Part shown: positions 26,019-34,706 of the stretch, piece after piece
Layout: every line of letters begins with the position of its first letter
Position numbering within the stretch: the stretch's first letter is position 1
From: Asticcacaulis sp. AND118
GTDB lineage: Bacteria; Pseudomonadota; Alphaproteobacteria; Caulobacterales; Caulobacteraceae
Length of the DNA: 64,000 nucleotides
Reading direction: 5' to 3'
Assembly (NCBI RefSeq): GCF_020535245.1
Contig: NZ_CP084910.1
Location: forward strand, 2,704,501-2,768,500
Made by a program: the position numbers and the translations under genes
The notes under the pieces: generated by a model
Told to the model about the DNA's origin: nothing
What the model saw: only the letters and a program-made list of their open reading frames with translations
Database searches by the model: none

Positions 26019-27611
26019 ATGGCCGAGCGTATCTATCTTTATGACTCCACCCTGCGCGATGGGTCGCAGGCTCAGGGAATCGACTTCACCGTTGCCGACA
26101 AGCTGGCGATCGCCCAGGCGCTCGACGCTTTCGGCATCGACTATATCGAAGGCGGCTGGCCGGGCGCCAACCCCACGGATGACGCTTTTTTCGCGCAGGC
26201 GCCAAAGACGCGCTTCGCCCGCGTCTCGGCCTTCGGCATGACGCGGCGCGCCGGGCGGTCGGCATCGAACGATCCGGGCCTTCAGGACATCCTCAACGCC
26301 AATACGCCCGCGGTCTGCCTCGTTGGCAAGAGCTGGGACTGGCAGGTCGAAACGGCGCTGAAGATCAGCACTGCCGAAAACCTCAAGATGATCGGCGACT
26401 CGCTGACGCACATGATCGCGCAGGGTCGCGAGGCGCATTTCGACGCCGAACACTTCTTCGACGGTTACAAGGCCAACCCCGCCTACGCGCTGGAGGCCGT
26501 CAAGGCCGCCCATGAGGCCGGGGCCGAATGGATTATCCTGTGCGACACCAATGGCGGCTCGATGCCGTCGGAAATCTATCGCATCGTCTCAGACGTGAAG
26601 GCCGCCCTGCCCGACGCCAAGCTGGGCATCCACTGCCATAACGACACCGAGCAGGCCGTAGCCAATTCGCTGGCCGCTGTCGAAGCCGGGGTGCGTCAGA
26701 TCCAGGGCACGATCAACGGCATCGGCGAACGCTGCGGCAATGCCAATCTGATCGCGCTGATCCCGACCCTGATGCTCAAAATGGGCTATGAGACCGGCGT
26801 GTCGATGGAACAGCTTAAAGAGATCGGCTCGCTGTCGCGCCTGATCGACGACCGGCTGAACCGCGTGCCGAACCGCCACGCCGCCTATGTCGGAAAAAGC
26901 GCCTTCGCGCACAAGGGCGGGCTGCATGTGTCAGCGATGGCGCGCGACAGCCGGTCGTACGAACATATCGACCCGGCTCTGGTCGGCAATACGCGCCTGA
27001 TCCTCGTCTCGGACAAGGCAGGCCGCGCCAATGTCCTCAACCGTCTGGAGCAGATGGGTATCGAGGTTGCCGCCGACGATGAACGCGTCAGTGACCTTGT
27101 GCGTATCGTCAAGGATCGCGAGGCCATGGGCTATGCCTATGAAGACGCCAGCGCCTCGTTCGAGCTTCTGGCCCGCGGGCTTCTGGGGCAGTTGCCGCGC
27201 TATTACGAACTGCTGAGCTACCGCGCGCTGAACGAATGCCGCGTCGAGGCCTCTGGCGCTCAGGACACGATGGCGGAAGCCACGGTCAAGCTGTCGGTCG
27301 CTGGCGAAACCGTGATGACGGTGGCCGAAGGCAACGGTCCAGTCAATGCGCTGGACGAAGCCCTGCGCAAGGCCCTGACGCCGCACTATCCGGAACTCAA
27401 GGCCATGCACCTGTCGGACTATAAGGTGCGCATCCTGACGCCGTCGGACGCCACAGCCGCCCTGACGCGGGTGGTGATCGAGAGCCGCGATGCGGAGGGT
27501 CACGCCTGGCACACGCTGGGAGTCAGCCCCAATGTCATCGACGCGTCGAACGCCGCCCTGTTCGATGCGGTGACGTGGTTCCTGCTCAGGCAAAAGGTGG
27601 CGGTGCGCTAG
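26019..27611 (+). CDS. cimA: (R)-citramalate synthase
   Basis: 530 aa, the normal CimA length. DSTLRDGSQAQGIDFTVADK is the catalytic N-terminus of the isopropylmalate/citramalate synthase superfamily, and IEGGWPGANPTDDAFF is specific to CimA. LGIHCHNDTEQAVANSLAAV carries metal-binding His residues and GTINGIGERCGNANL completes the barrel. The C-terminal LeuA-type regulatory domain spans about residues 395-530. It condenses pyruvate and acetyl-CoA to citramalate for threonine-independent isoleucine synthesis. No obvious tie to the surrounding sugar genes. The ribosome site upstream of 26019 is weak. Confidence 0.93.
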   Translation: MAERIYLYDSTLRDGSQAQGIDFTVADKLAIAQALDAFGIDYIEGGWPGANPTDDAFFAQAPKTRFARVSAFGMTRRAGRSASNDPGLQDILNANTPAVCLVGKSWDWQVETALKISTAENLKMIGDSLTHMIAQGREAHFDAEHFFDGYKANPAYALEAVKAAHEAGAEWIILCDTNGGSMPSEIYRIVSDVKAALPDAKLGIHCHNDTEQAVANSLAAVEAGVRQIQGTINGIGERCGNANLIALIPTLMLKMGYETGVSMEQLKEIGSLSRLIDDRLNRVPNRHAAYVGKSAFAHKGGLHVSAMARDSRSYEHIDPALVGNTRLILVSDKAGRANVLNRLEQMGIEVAADDERVSDLVRIVKDREAMGYAYEDASASFELLARGLLGQLPRYYELLSYRALNECRVEASGAQDTMAEATVKLSVAGETVMTVAEGNGPVNALDEALRKALTPHYPELKAMHLSDYKVRILTPSDATAALTRVVIESRDAEGHAWHTLGVSPNVIDASNAALFDAVTWFLLRQKVAVR

Positions 27612-27628
27612 GCCAATATCTTAAAAAT

Positions 27629-27659
27629 GAAACCCCGCTTCCTCAAAGCGGGGTTTTTT
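27629..27659. terminator. Bidirectional terminator between cimA and the GPH symporter
   Basis: AACCCCGCTT and AAGCGGGGTT form the stem around a short loop, followed by TTTTT on the plus side and preceded by an A-rich run on the other. Confidence 0.9.
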
Positions 27660-27677
27660 GTGGCGTCCGTATGCAGA

Positions 27678-29291
27678 TCAGCGCTTGTAGCGGCCCCACA
27701 GGTTTTCGAAGCTGAAGCCGGTGAGGTCTTCGACCACCTTGCGGCTCTCTTCGGATTCCGGCTGAGTTTCGCCGGCACGCAGACGCTCGACCTCGTGCAC
27801 CAGAACGCCGTGCGATTTGACGTTCAGACCGAAGCGCCACGAGATAATCATGCCCAGCACCATGACGAGGATCGGGCCGCCGACCAGCAGCATAACGATC
27901 GTATGGATGGCTTCCGGCGTCTGCTGGATCAGATCGGCCTGATCCTTGGGCTGCGGCACGTAACCGCCCTGGTTGATGACCCAACCGGTGACGACGATGG
28001 CGCCCGATTGCGCCACCTTGCGCACCAGCGTCATGACCCCGGCGAAGATGCCTTCGCGACGCTGACCGGTAACGGCTTCGTCGATGTCAGGCAGATAGTT
28101 ATAGACCGACCACGGCACGAAGTTCAGCGTCCCGCGACCGAGACCGGCGAGAATGATCGGCACAAACAGCCAGAAAATCAGGCCGAGACTAGACTGACTG
28201 AAGGCGGCAAACAGATCGCCATTGATGCCGTTCAGGCCAGAGGCAAACCCGGCGGGGGCGGTGAAGTAGAAAGCCAGAAACAGGATCAGCGCAGCGATGA
28301 CGAAACTGATGGCGATGCGATAAGCCAGAGTCGGACCGGTCTTGATCACCACCTGAATAGCTACGATCACAGAAACGAGTTGGGCAATGTACATCAGCGT
28401 CATCATGCCCGATATCAGGGTCGTCGTTTCATTCTTGGTGAAGACGGTGCCCGCCGCCAGAACCGTGGCAACGAAGATCGGAAAAGCCGTATTGAAGATG
28501 TCCTGCGACAGGTAGCCCCCCAGATAGATCGACAGGTGCTGACGAAAGGCGCGCAGCTTGAGCGTAGAGAACAGGTCACGGAACATGTTGACCGGAATCA
28601 TCAGCGCGGCGGCGGCATTGAAGGGCTGCGGCTGGATCAGCTTTTCGTCTTCCGTATACGGACGCTCCCACGAGAAAATGACCACCAGAATAACCACCAG
28701 CGAGAACAGCACGCCGAAGATAGCCGCCATGATGAAAAAGGTGTGCGGCGAATCCTTCCCACCCAGCAGGTTGATCAGAATAGCCGGAAGCGCTGAGGCC
28801 GCGATGGCCGATGATTGCGCGATGATCATGCGCGCGCCGGCAAACTTGGCTTTCTCCTTGTAATCCTTGGTCATTTCCGCCGCGAGAGTTTCCCACGGGA
28901 TCAGGAACATAGTGTAGAGAAGCTCGAAGAAGATGAAGACCGCCAGATAGTACCAGAAGGTCTGGCCCGTTACAAAGATCAGCGCGAAGGACGGAAGCAG
29001 CGGTATGGTGATCAGCAGGAATATCTTGCGACGGCCGATCTTACGCCCCACCCAGGTATGGCGCAGATTGTCAGAAATATAGCCGATCAACGGGCAGGTA
29101 ATGGCCTCCAGCAGACGCGGCAGGCCGAGGATCAGACCCGCTTCCACCGCCGTCAGGCTGCAGAAGGTGGTGAAGAAATAGAACAGCCAGCCGGTGATCA
29201 CCGCCTGAGCCCCGGCGCCGAGCATGTCGCCCGAACCCCACCCCCAGTAGTTGATCCAGCTTGGTTTACGCACCTGAGCCGCTTCGGCCAT
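27678..29291 (-). CDS. GPH-family (MFS) sugar:cation symporter
   Basis: 537 aa with about 12 hydrophobic segments. WGWGSGDMLGAGAQAVITGW at the N-terminus and ALIFVTGQTFWYYLAVFIFF are characteristic of glycoside-pentoside-hexuronide symporters, and LIGYISDNLRHTWVGRKIGR is the conserved loop-2 motif. The cytosolic tail of about 50 residues is charged. It is encoded last in a leftward operon after the GH43-GH35 fusion and a GH105. The likely cargo is therefore an RG-I-derived oligosaccharide, galactoside or rhamnose-uronate disaccharide, but this is inference. A type A repeat separates it from the GH105 gene. Confidence 0.9.
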   Translation of the reverse strand: MAEAAQVRKPSWINYWGWGSGDMLGAGAQAVITGWLFYFFTTFCSLTAVEAGLILGLPRLLEAITCPLIGYISDNLRHTWVGRKIGRRKIFLLITIPLLPSFALIFVTGQTFWYYLAVFIFFELLYTMFLIPWETLAAEMTKDYKEKAKFAGARMIIAQSSAIAASALPAILINLLGGKDSPHTFFIMAAIFGVLFSLVVILVVIFSWERPYTEDEKLIQPQPFNAAAALMIPVNMFRDLFSTLKLRAFRQHLSIYLGGYLSQDIFNTAFPIFVATVLAAGTVFTKNETTTLISGMMTLMYIAQLVSVIVAIQVVIKTGPTLAYRIAISFVIAALILFLAFYFTAPAGFASGLNGINGDLFAAFSQSSLGLIFWLFVPIILAGLGRGTLNFVPWSVYNYLPDIDEAVTGQRREGIFAGVMTLVRKVAQSGAIVVTGWVINQGGYVPQPKDQADLIQQTPEAIHTIVMLLVGGPILVMVLGMIISWRFGLNVKSHGVLVHEVERLRAGETQPESEESRKVVEDLTGFSFENLWGRYKR

Positions 29292-29310
29292 ATCGTTTCA
29301 CTCCCAAAAT

Positions 29311-29400
29311 CCTCCTCCCCTGCGCAGCGGGGGAGGTGTCGCGGCAAGTCATTCAGACTTGTCACTTCGTGGTCCCCCCTCCCCGATATGCAGGGAGGGA
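29311..29400. repeat. Palindromic intergenic repeat (type A, short)
   Basis: CCTCCTCCCCTGCGCAGCGG and GGTCCCCCCTCCCCG-GCAGGGAGGG-type arms lie between two genes of one operon (GH105 and symporter). It is shorter in the middle than the copies at 18791 and 36088. Confidence 0.75.
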
Positions 29401-29406
29401 TGATCC

Positions 29407-30603
29407 TTAAATAAACCGGTACAGAAACTCGCCCATGGTCAGCAGCGCCATGGCCTGACCGAACGGCATCGAGGTCAGCGGAATGTCCTTGTATTCCTGA
29501 ATGGAATTGAACACCGGCGTACCGAACGACACCTGGGTCAGTTCGCCCGCGCCGTTGATGTGCGCGCGGACGGCCTTGGCGCCCTTAATGCCCACGGCCT
29601 CGTATTCCTTCGAGATGTAGCCCTTGCGCACGGCCTTGAGGATGCCGTAGGCGAAACCGGCCGAAGCGGCGGCTTCTTCATAAGACGTCTCGTCGTCGAG
29701 GATGGTGCGCCACAGGCCCGACGGAGCCTGAACTTTCGCAAGGGCTTTGACCTGCGCTTCCAGCGTCTCGACGAGGAACATGCGGAAGGCGTCGTCCTTG
29801 GGCAGGTTCAGCAGTTCGATGAATTCCGGAATAACGATCGTCACCCACGAATTGCCGCGGCCCCACAGGGCGTTGGCGAAGTTGTGACGGCCGTCGAAGG
29901 TCCAGCCGTGGAACCACAGGCCGGTTTTGCGGTCGGTCAGGTACTTGATGTGGATAAGGAACTGGCGCTTGGCTTCTTCGACATAGTGCGGGCGGTTGAG
30001 CAACAGGCCGATCTTGGCCAGCGGCACCACCGACATCATCAGCGTATCGTCCCAGAGCTGCTGGTTGTTGACGCTGTTATAGACGATGTGCTGGAAGCCG
30101 CCTTCTTCCGTACGCGGAAGTTCGTTGTAGACCCACTCGGCCCACACATCCAGATACGGCAGATAGCGGCGGTCGCCCGTGCGCTCGAACAAATAGGCCA
30201 GCGTCAGGAACGGCGCGACCGTATTGATATTACGCGACGGCGAGCCTTCCTTGAACCGGTCCTCGAACCAGTTGATCATGATGTCCCAGGCTTTTTTATC
30301 GCCGGTCATCTCCCAGACCTTGTACATGCCGTACAGGCCGACGCCCTGCGTCCATTCAAAGCCGTGCCAGGCCTTGGTATCGATTACACGACCGTCCGTC
30401 AGACGCAGCAGAAACTCCCCCGACGTGTCCTCGATATTGATCAGATTGTCGATCAGCAGGTCGATGGCGTGACGATAATCATCGCGGTCGGCATCCAGCG
30501 CCGCCGACTGATGCTGCAGCAGCGGGTGGATGTTGAACGGGTCCGTCGGCTTCAGAATCTGGTTCTGCGTATTGACGGGTTTCTTGAAGAACTGTGCGGT
30601 CAT
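29407..30603 (-). CDS. GH105 unsaturated rhamnogalacturonyl hydrolase
   Basis: 398 aa single-domain (alpha/alpha)6 barrel. Diagnostic segments: KAWHGFEWTQGVGLYGMYKV, SVNNQQLWDDTLMMSVVPLA (Asp matching the YteR catalytic acid), WFHGWTFDGRHNFANALWGR and DDETSYEEAAASAGFAYGIL. It differs strongly from the other GH105 at 3941, suggesting a different substrate, probably the unsaturated galacturonyl-rhamnose unit of RG-I. No signal peptide, so cytoplasmic. It follows the GH43-GH35 gene by 26 bp and precedes the symporter, fitting uptake of disaccharides and intracellular cleavage to rhamnose plus uronate. Confidence 0.9.
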   Translation of the reverse strand: MTAQFFKKPVNTQNQILKPTDPFNIHPLLQHQSAALDADRDDYRHAIDLLIDNLINIEDTSGEFLLRLTDGRVIDTKAWHGFEWTQGVGLYGMYKVWEMTGDKKAWDIMINWFEDRFKEGSPSRNINTVAPFLTLAYLFERTGDRRYLPYLDVWAEWVYNELPRTEEGGFQHIVYNSVNNQQLWDDTLMMSVVPLAKIGLLLNRPHYVEEAKRQFLIHIKYLTDRKTGLWFHGWTFDGRHNFANALWGRGNSWVTIVIPEFIELLNLPKDDAFRMFLVETLEAQVKALAKVQAPSGLWRTILDDETSYEEAAASAGFAYGILKAVRKGYISKEYEAVGIKGAKAVRAHINGAGELTQVSFGTPVFNSIQEYKDIPLTSMPFGQAMALLTMGEFLYRFI

Positions 30604-30629
30604 GGATGGAAGACTCTCGGGGAGGACGC

Positions 30630-33600
30630 TTATCTTTGCAGCTTGTTCGGTGCCGGCATGATTTCCAGCGGGACGCCGCCCCGCGCGGTGCGCAGGTTGA
30701 CGAGTTGTACGGCTTCTAGGGCATTTTCCGGCTTTCCGTCAGTGGTGACGGCCAGCGCGATGGTGTTTTCCCCGTTGGGGTTGAGGATACCCGGCGGGAT
30801 GACGAAGGTACGCTGCGGGCCGATATGGGCGATAAACTGCCCCATATTCCAGCCGTTGACGAAGATCAGGGCGCGGTTTTCGCGATCCGAACGCGGCTTG
30901 GTCGCATCGCCGAAGCTCAGGCCCAGTTGCACATCGTGGCCCTTTGGCAGGTCGAGCTTGAACTGGGTGCGCAGCCAGTAGGTGCCGGCGGCGGGCGGCG
31001 CGGCGGTCGGACTCGCGGCTTCCCAGCCCTCCTGCTTGCCGGGCAGATACCAGCCTTCGCGTTCGCCGTAGAGGCCGCCATTGTTCATCGGACCGCGGAC
31101 GAGGTCGGCGATCTGTTCGCCGCCCTTGTTGCCCTGAATGCGCCAGTCGATCGGCACGGCGAAGCGGCGGCCGGCGCGCGTGGTCAGCGAGGCGGCGATC
31201 AGGCCGCGCGCTTCACGGTGGGCGTCGTCGGCCATCAGGTCCCAGTTGTGCGAATTGTTGCGCACCATGACCGAGATGACGTGCTTGCCCGGCGTCAGCT
31301 TGTCGATCTTCACCTTATAGCTGTCGGTGGTTTCCGGGAACTGGCGGCCCGTATCGTGCTCGTGCTGGCCGACATATTTGCCGTCGACCCACACCTGAAT
31401 CATGCCCGCACCACCGGCGCCATAGAACAGTTCAAGCTGATCGGCGTTCTGGTCGGTGATCTCGACATGGCCGCGATACCAGACGTCGCCGTGGTGGAAG
31501 CCGTAGTCGCTCATGCTCAGCGTAGGCTGGCCGCGCTCGGTCGTCGTCCAGGTCTGGGCGGCGGTCGGGCGGTTGTCGGCCTTGATCCACCTGGAATCGT
31601 CGAAGCCCGGTTGCGCTTCGGGCGAGTCGCTGCGGCGGGTCCACTGGATCGCGCCGAGGTCCGGCAGGGTGACCTTTTCCGGACGCGGCAGCGGCTGGGT
31701 GCTGAACAGGCTGCCGTCGGGCTGCGCCGTCATGGCGATGGCTTCACCGTTGAAGGTAACGGCATTCACCGACTTCGGGCCCCAGACGGTCAGGGCCGAT
31801 TCCGTCATGGTATCGCCAAGCAGGTCCAGCTTGCCGCTGACGATCTTCGCTTCACGCACCAGAGCCGCGCTCATTTGCAGCACCGGGCCTTCGGCCGTGT
31901 CCTGACGCCAGAAATTATAGCTGGTCGGTTCGTCGGCGATCAGCAGCAACAACGGCGCGCGTCCGCCGTCGGTGATGCGCAGACGGATCAGGCCGCTGTG
32001 GGTGTAGCTGATCTTGAGGTCGCCGGTCCTGGCGTCGTATTTCGACGTCGCCTGACCCGAAAGGACCTCGACCTTCGGCGCATTGGCGAAGCGCAGGACG
32101 GTCTCGCCGGTTTCGCCGACGCGGCCATGCAGCAAGGCAATGTCCTGATCGCCGTTCTGGAAGTGGGTCTGGATTTCCGAATTGGAATAGACGAGGTGCT
32201 GACGGTCCATTTGATAGGAGGCAACCAGCATCTTGGCGTCCTGACCGTTGACGCGCACCGGGATCTTATAGGCGCCGTCCTTGGTCGTCACCTCAAAGGT
32301 GGCGCTGTCGTCGGTAATGGCGTCCGACGGGTTATGAACCGCGAACAGGATGTGCGTCTTCAGCGTCGGATTGATGTTGTGATAGACCTTGATCCTGTCG
32401 TTCGAGGTCTTGAGCACCGGCCCCTTGTCCATCTCGGCCAGGACGGCTTCCGCCGCCTGAACGAACATGCCCTGCTGCTTGACGGCATAGGCCTTTTCAC
32501 GCAGGCCGCGGTCTTCGGAAATCGCCGCGCCGTAGTCGTAGGAGGTGTACACCACGGGCCCGGACAGCCAGCCCCACGACGTGCCGCCGAACGTCATATA
32601 GACGTTGTGGATAGTGATGCGGTTGATCAGGTTGGTGCCGTAGAAGACGCGCTGATAGCCCTTGCCCTGACGCTGCGCCGTGCACTCATAGGTGCCGTTC
32701 GAGCCCCAGTAGTCGAACCAGCCGCCGCCCAGTTCCGCCGCGAAACCGGGCGTTTTGGGCGAAGACAGCGAGCCGATCTTGGGGGGCGTCGTACCGTAAA
32801 TGCCCCAGTCAGGCGCTTTGTTCGGGCCCGACGGATCGGCGTGGACGTTGCAGGTGCCGCCCGGATAACCGTCGAAGGCGTATATGTCCGTGGGCCCCGG
32901 ATTGGCCCAAGGGGCGGTCGAATCCTTTGGCGTCCAATCAGGCAGACGGCCGGCGGCGTTGTGGAAGAAGGGCACGGTGATGCCGTCCGCGCGCGCCTTT
33001 TTGGCCAGATGCTCCATCTGACGCACGTGCTTGGGCTCGACCTTGCCCAGCTCGTTTTCGAGCTGATAGGCGATGATGTTGCCGGTGCCGTTGGTGACCT
33101 GATGGCGCGCGATGATAGCGTTGATCTGGGTCATCCACTCGTCGGTGGCGGCCAGGAACAGCGGATCGTCGGTGCGGGCTTCGGCGCGCTGACGCAGCAT
33201 CCAGCCGGGGAAACCGCCGCCGGTCAGTTCGGCGTTCACATAGGGGCCGGTGCGGGCAATGATATACATGCCCTCCTCTTCGGCGATCTCGATGGCCCGC
33301 TCGATATTGCGCACGCCGGTGAAATCATAGACGCCCTGCGCCGGCGAATGATAGCCCCAGTCGAAATAGAAGGCCACGCCGTTGAAGCCCGACGCCTTCA
33401 TCTTCTGCAGCACGTCGCGCCACAGGGACGGGTTCGGCAGGCGGAAGGGGTGGACTTCGCCCGACCACACCATGATGCGCTTGCCGTCGATCATCAGAGA
33501 GTGTTCGTCCCAGGTGATCTTTTTCGGCGGGTTCTTCGGCCTGGTGGCCTCGGCAAAGGTGTTGGGGTCTTCCGACAGGACGGTGAAGTGACGCACCACG

Positions 33601-34535
33601 CCCGACACGCCGCCGATTTCCTTCTTTTCCGTCCAGGTCCTGAAGTTGTCGTGGCTGTCGGAATACCAGTAGCGCTTGGTGATATAGTCGTCGAAATAGA
33701 TGCGCCAGCCGCCGTCGGGGAGTTTGACAAGCGCCTGACCTTCGCGCCAGTCGCCCCAGCCGGCCCAGTCGCCCTTCTTCTCGATCTTCCACGGACCGTA
33801 GAGCGATTTGGCGGTGGCCAGTTCGATATATTTGGTCGTCTCGTTCTTGATGAAGGCGGTGTAGCCCTTATCGGTCGAGACGACAAAGGTGTCGATATAG
33901 TTGCCCTGCAGACCCTGCATCGGCTTGGGCGCGGACCACTGAGTGAAATCGGCGTTCGGCTCAAGGATATACGCGCCGAACGGGCCCTTGGTGCCGCCCT
34001 TCGACAGCGAGACGATCACCTTCAGCGAGCCGTCCTTGTCGCGGAACCACTCCGGGGCCCAGGTATTGGTCACGCCCGGCAGGTCGATCCTGACCTCGCG
34101 CACGAACTCCCAGGTCTTCAGGTCCTTCGAGCGGGTGATGCCAAAGTTCGCGCCGTCCCAGTTGGTCGTGTAGACGACGTAATAATAGCCGTCGGTGTGG
34201 CGGATGATCGACGGGTCGCGCAGCAGGCCTTTTTCGGGCGTATAGACTTCGGAACCGAGCGTCTTGAAGGTGACGCCATCGGCCGAGGTGAACAGGCTCA
34301 GCGTGTTCTGCGACGTGGCCATGAAGGCCGACATGAGGAAGACGTTCTGCGACTTGGTGGCGTCGGCGGTCTGGGCCTGACGCTGGGCGTCCGAGCCCTG
34401 AGGAATGCCCAGCTCCTGAGCGAAGCTGCCGAAGGCCAGCGCCGCGCCGGCGGCAGCGATGAGACCGATTTGCGAAACGCGCGAAAGGGCTGCCATGCGG
34501 AACACATTCCGTAGCAGCGGTTTCTGGTTGGGCAT
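30630..34535 (-). CDS. Giant two-enzyme fusion: GH43-like propeller plus GH35 beta-galactosidase
   Basis: 1301 aa with an N-terminal signal peptide (about residues 1-40, ending SFA-QE). Residues about 60-330 read as a GH43/GH117-type five-bladed propeller: GLLRDPSIIRHTDGYYYVVY (putative catalytic Asp), TWAPEWFRDKDGSLKVIVSL and WREGQALVKLPDGGWRIYFD. From about residue 340 a GH35 TIM barrel begins: GKRIMVWSGEVHPFRLPNP, AYQLENELGKVEP (acid/base Glu) and PGFAAELGGGWFD (nucleophile Glu). The last 500 residues are beta-sandwich domains typical of large GH35 enzymes. It probably strips galactose and arabinose side chains from RG-I outside the cytoplasm. Most GH35 enzymes lack such an N-terminal propeller. 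Confidence 0.88.
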   Translation of the reverse strand: MPNQKPLLRNVFRMAALSRVSQIGLIAAAGAALAFGSFAQELGIPQGSDAQRQAQTADATKSQNVFLMSAFMATSQNTLSLFTSADGVTFKTLGSEVYTPEKGLLRDPSIIRHTDGYYYVVYTTNWDGANFGITRSKDLKTWEFVREVRIDLPGVTNTWAPEWFRDKDGSLKVIVSLSKGGTKGPFGAYILEPNADFTQWSAPKPMQGLQGNYIDTFVVSTDKGYTAFIKNETTKYIELATAKSLYGPWKIEKKGDWAGWGDWREGQALVKLPDGGWRIYFDDYITKRYWYSDSHDNFRTWTEKKEIGGVSGVVRHFTVLSEDPNTFAEATRPKNPPKKITWDEHSLMIDGKRIMVWSGEVHPFRLPNPSLWRDVLQKMKASGFNGVAFYFDWGYHSPAQGVYDFTGVRNIERAIEIAEEEGMYIIARTGPYVNAELTGGGFPGWMLRQRAEARTDDPLFLAATDEWMTQINAIIARHQVTNGTGNIIAYQLENELGKVEPKHVRQMEHLAKKARADGITVPFFHNAAGRLPDWTPKDSTAPWANPGPTDIYAFDGYPGGTCNVHADPSGPNKAPDWGIYGTTPPKIGSLSSPKTPGFAAELGGGWFDYWGSNGTYECTAQRQGKGYQRVFYGTNLINRITIHNVYMTFGGTSWGWLSGPVVYTSYDYGAAISEDRGLREKAYAVKQQGMFVQAAEAVLAEMDKGPVLKTSNDRIKVYHNINPTLKTHILFAVHNPSDAITDDSATFEVTTKDGAYKIPVRVNGQDAKMLVASYQMDRQHLVYSNSEIQTHFQNGDQDIALLHGRVGETGETVLRFANAPKVEVLSGQATSKYDARTGDLKISYTHSGLIRLRITDGGRAPLLLLIADEPTSYNFWRQDTAEGPVLQMSAALVREAKIVSGKLDLLGDTMTESALTVWGPKSVNAVTFNGEAIAMTAQPDGSLFSTQPLPRPEKVTLPDLGAIQWTRRSDSPEAQPGFDDSRWIKADNRPTAAQTWTTTERGQPTLSMSDYGFHHGDVWYRGHVEITDQNADQLELFYGAGGAGMIQVWVDGKYVGQHEHDTGRQFPETTDSYKVKIDKLTPGKHVISVMVRNNSHNWDLMADDAHREARGLIAASLTTRAGRRFAVPIDWRIQGNKGGEQIADLVRGPMNNGGLYGEREGWYLPGKQEGWEAASPTAAPPAAGTYWLRTQFKLDLPKGHDVQLGLSFGDATKPRSDRENRALIFVNGWNMGQFIAHIGPQRTFVIPPGILNPNGENTIALAVTTDGKPENALEAVQLVNLRTARGGVPLEIMPAPNKLQR

Positions 34536-34706
34536 TTGGGGTCCTCTGTTGGGGTTCCTCTGTGCAGCGCCGGCCGGGGATCGATAGATCGGCGGGTCTT
34601 ATACGCCCGCGCACAGACGGCCAGCGGCTGTAGCGGCGTTAAGATGACATTGACGAGGGGGCATATCAATGAAAAAATATCACAAACGAGCACATAAAGG
34701 CCAATT

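Noticed and set aside
29311-29400. CRISPR or insertion-sequence remnant
   Set aside because: The repeats are single inverted palindromes without regular spacers, transposase sequence or target duplications.
30825-34514. 1229-codon open frame on the plus strand opposite the GH43-GH35 gene
   Set aside because: It is antisense to a gene with clear catalytic motifs. The translation is rich in Arg, Gly, Ala, Val and Asp without any domain, as expected for a high-GC shadow frame.
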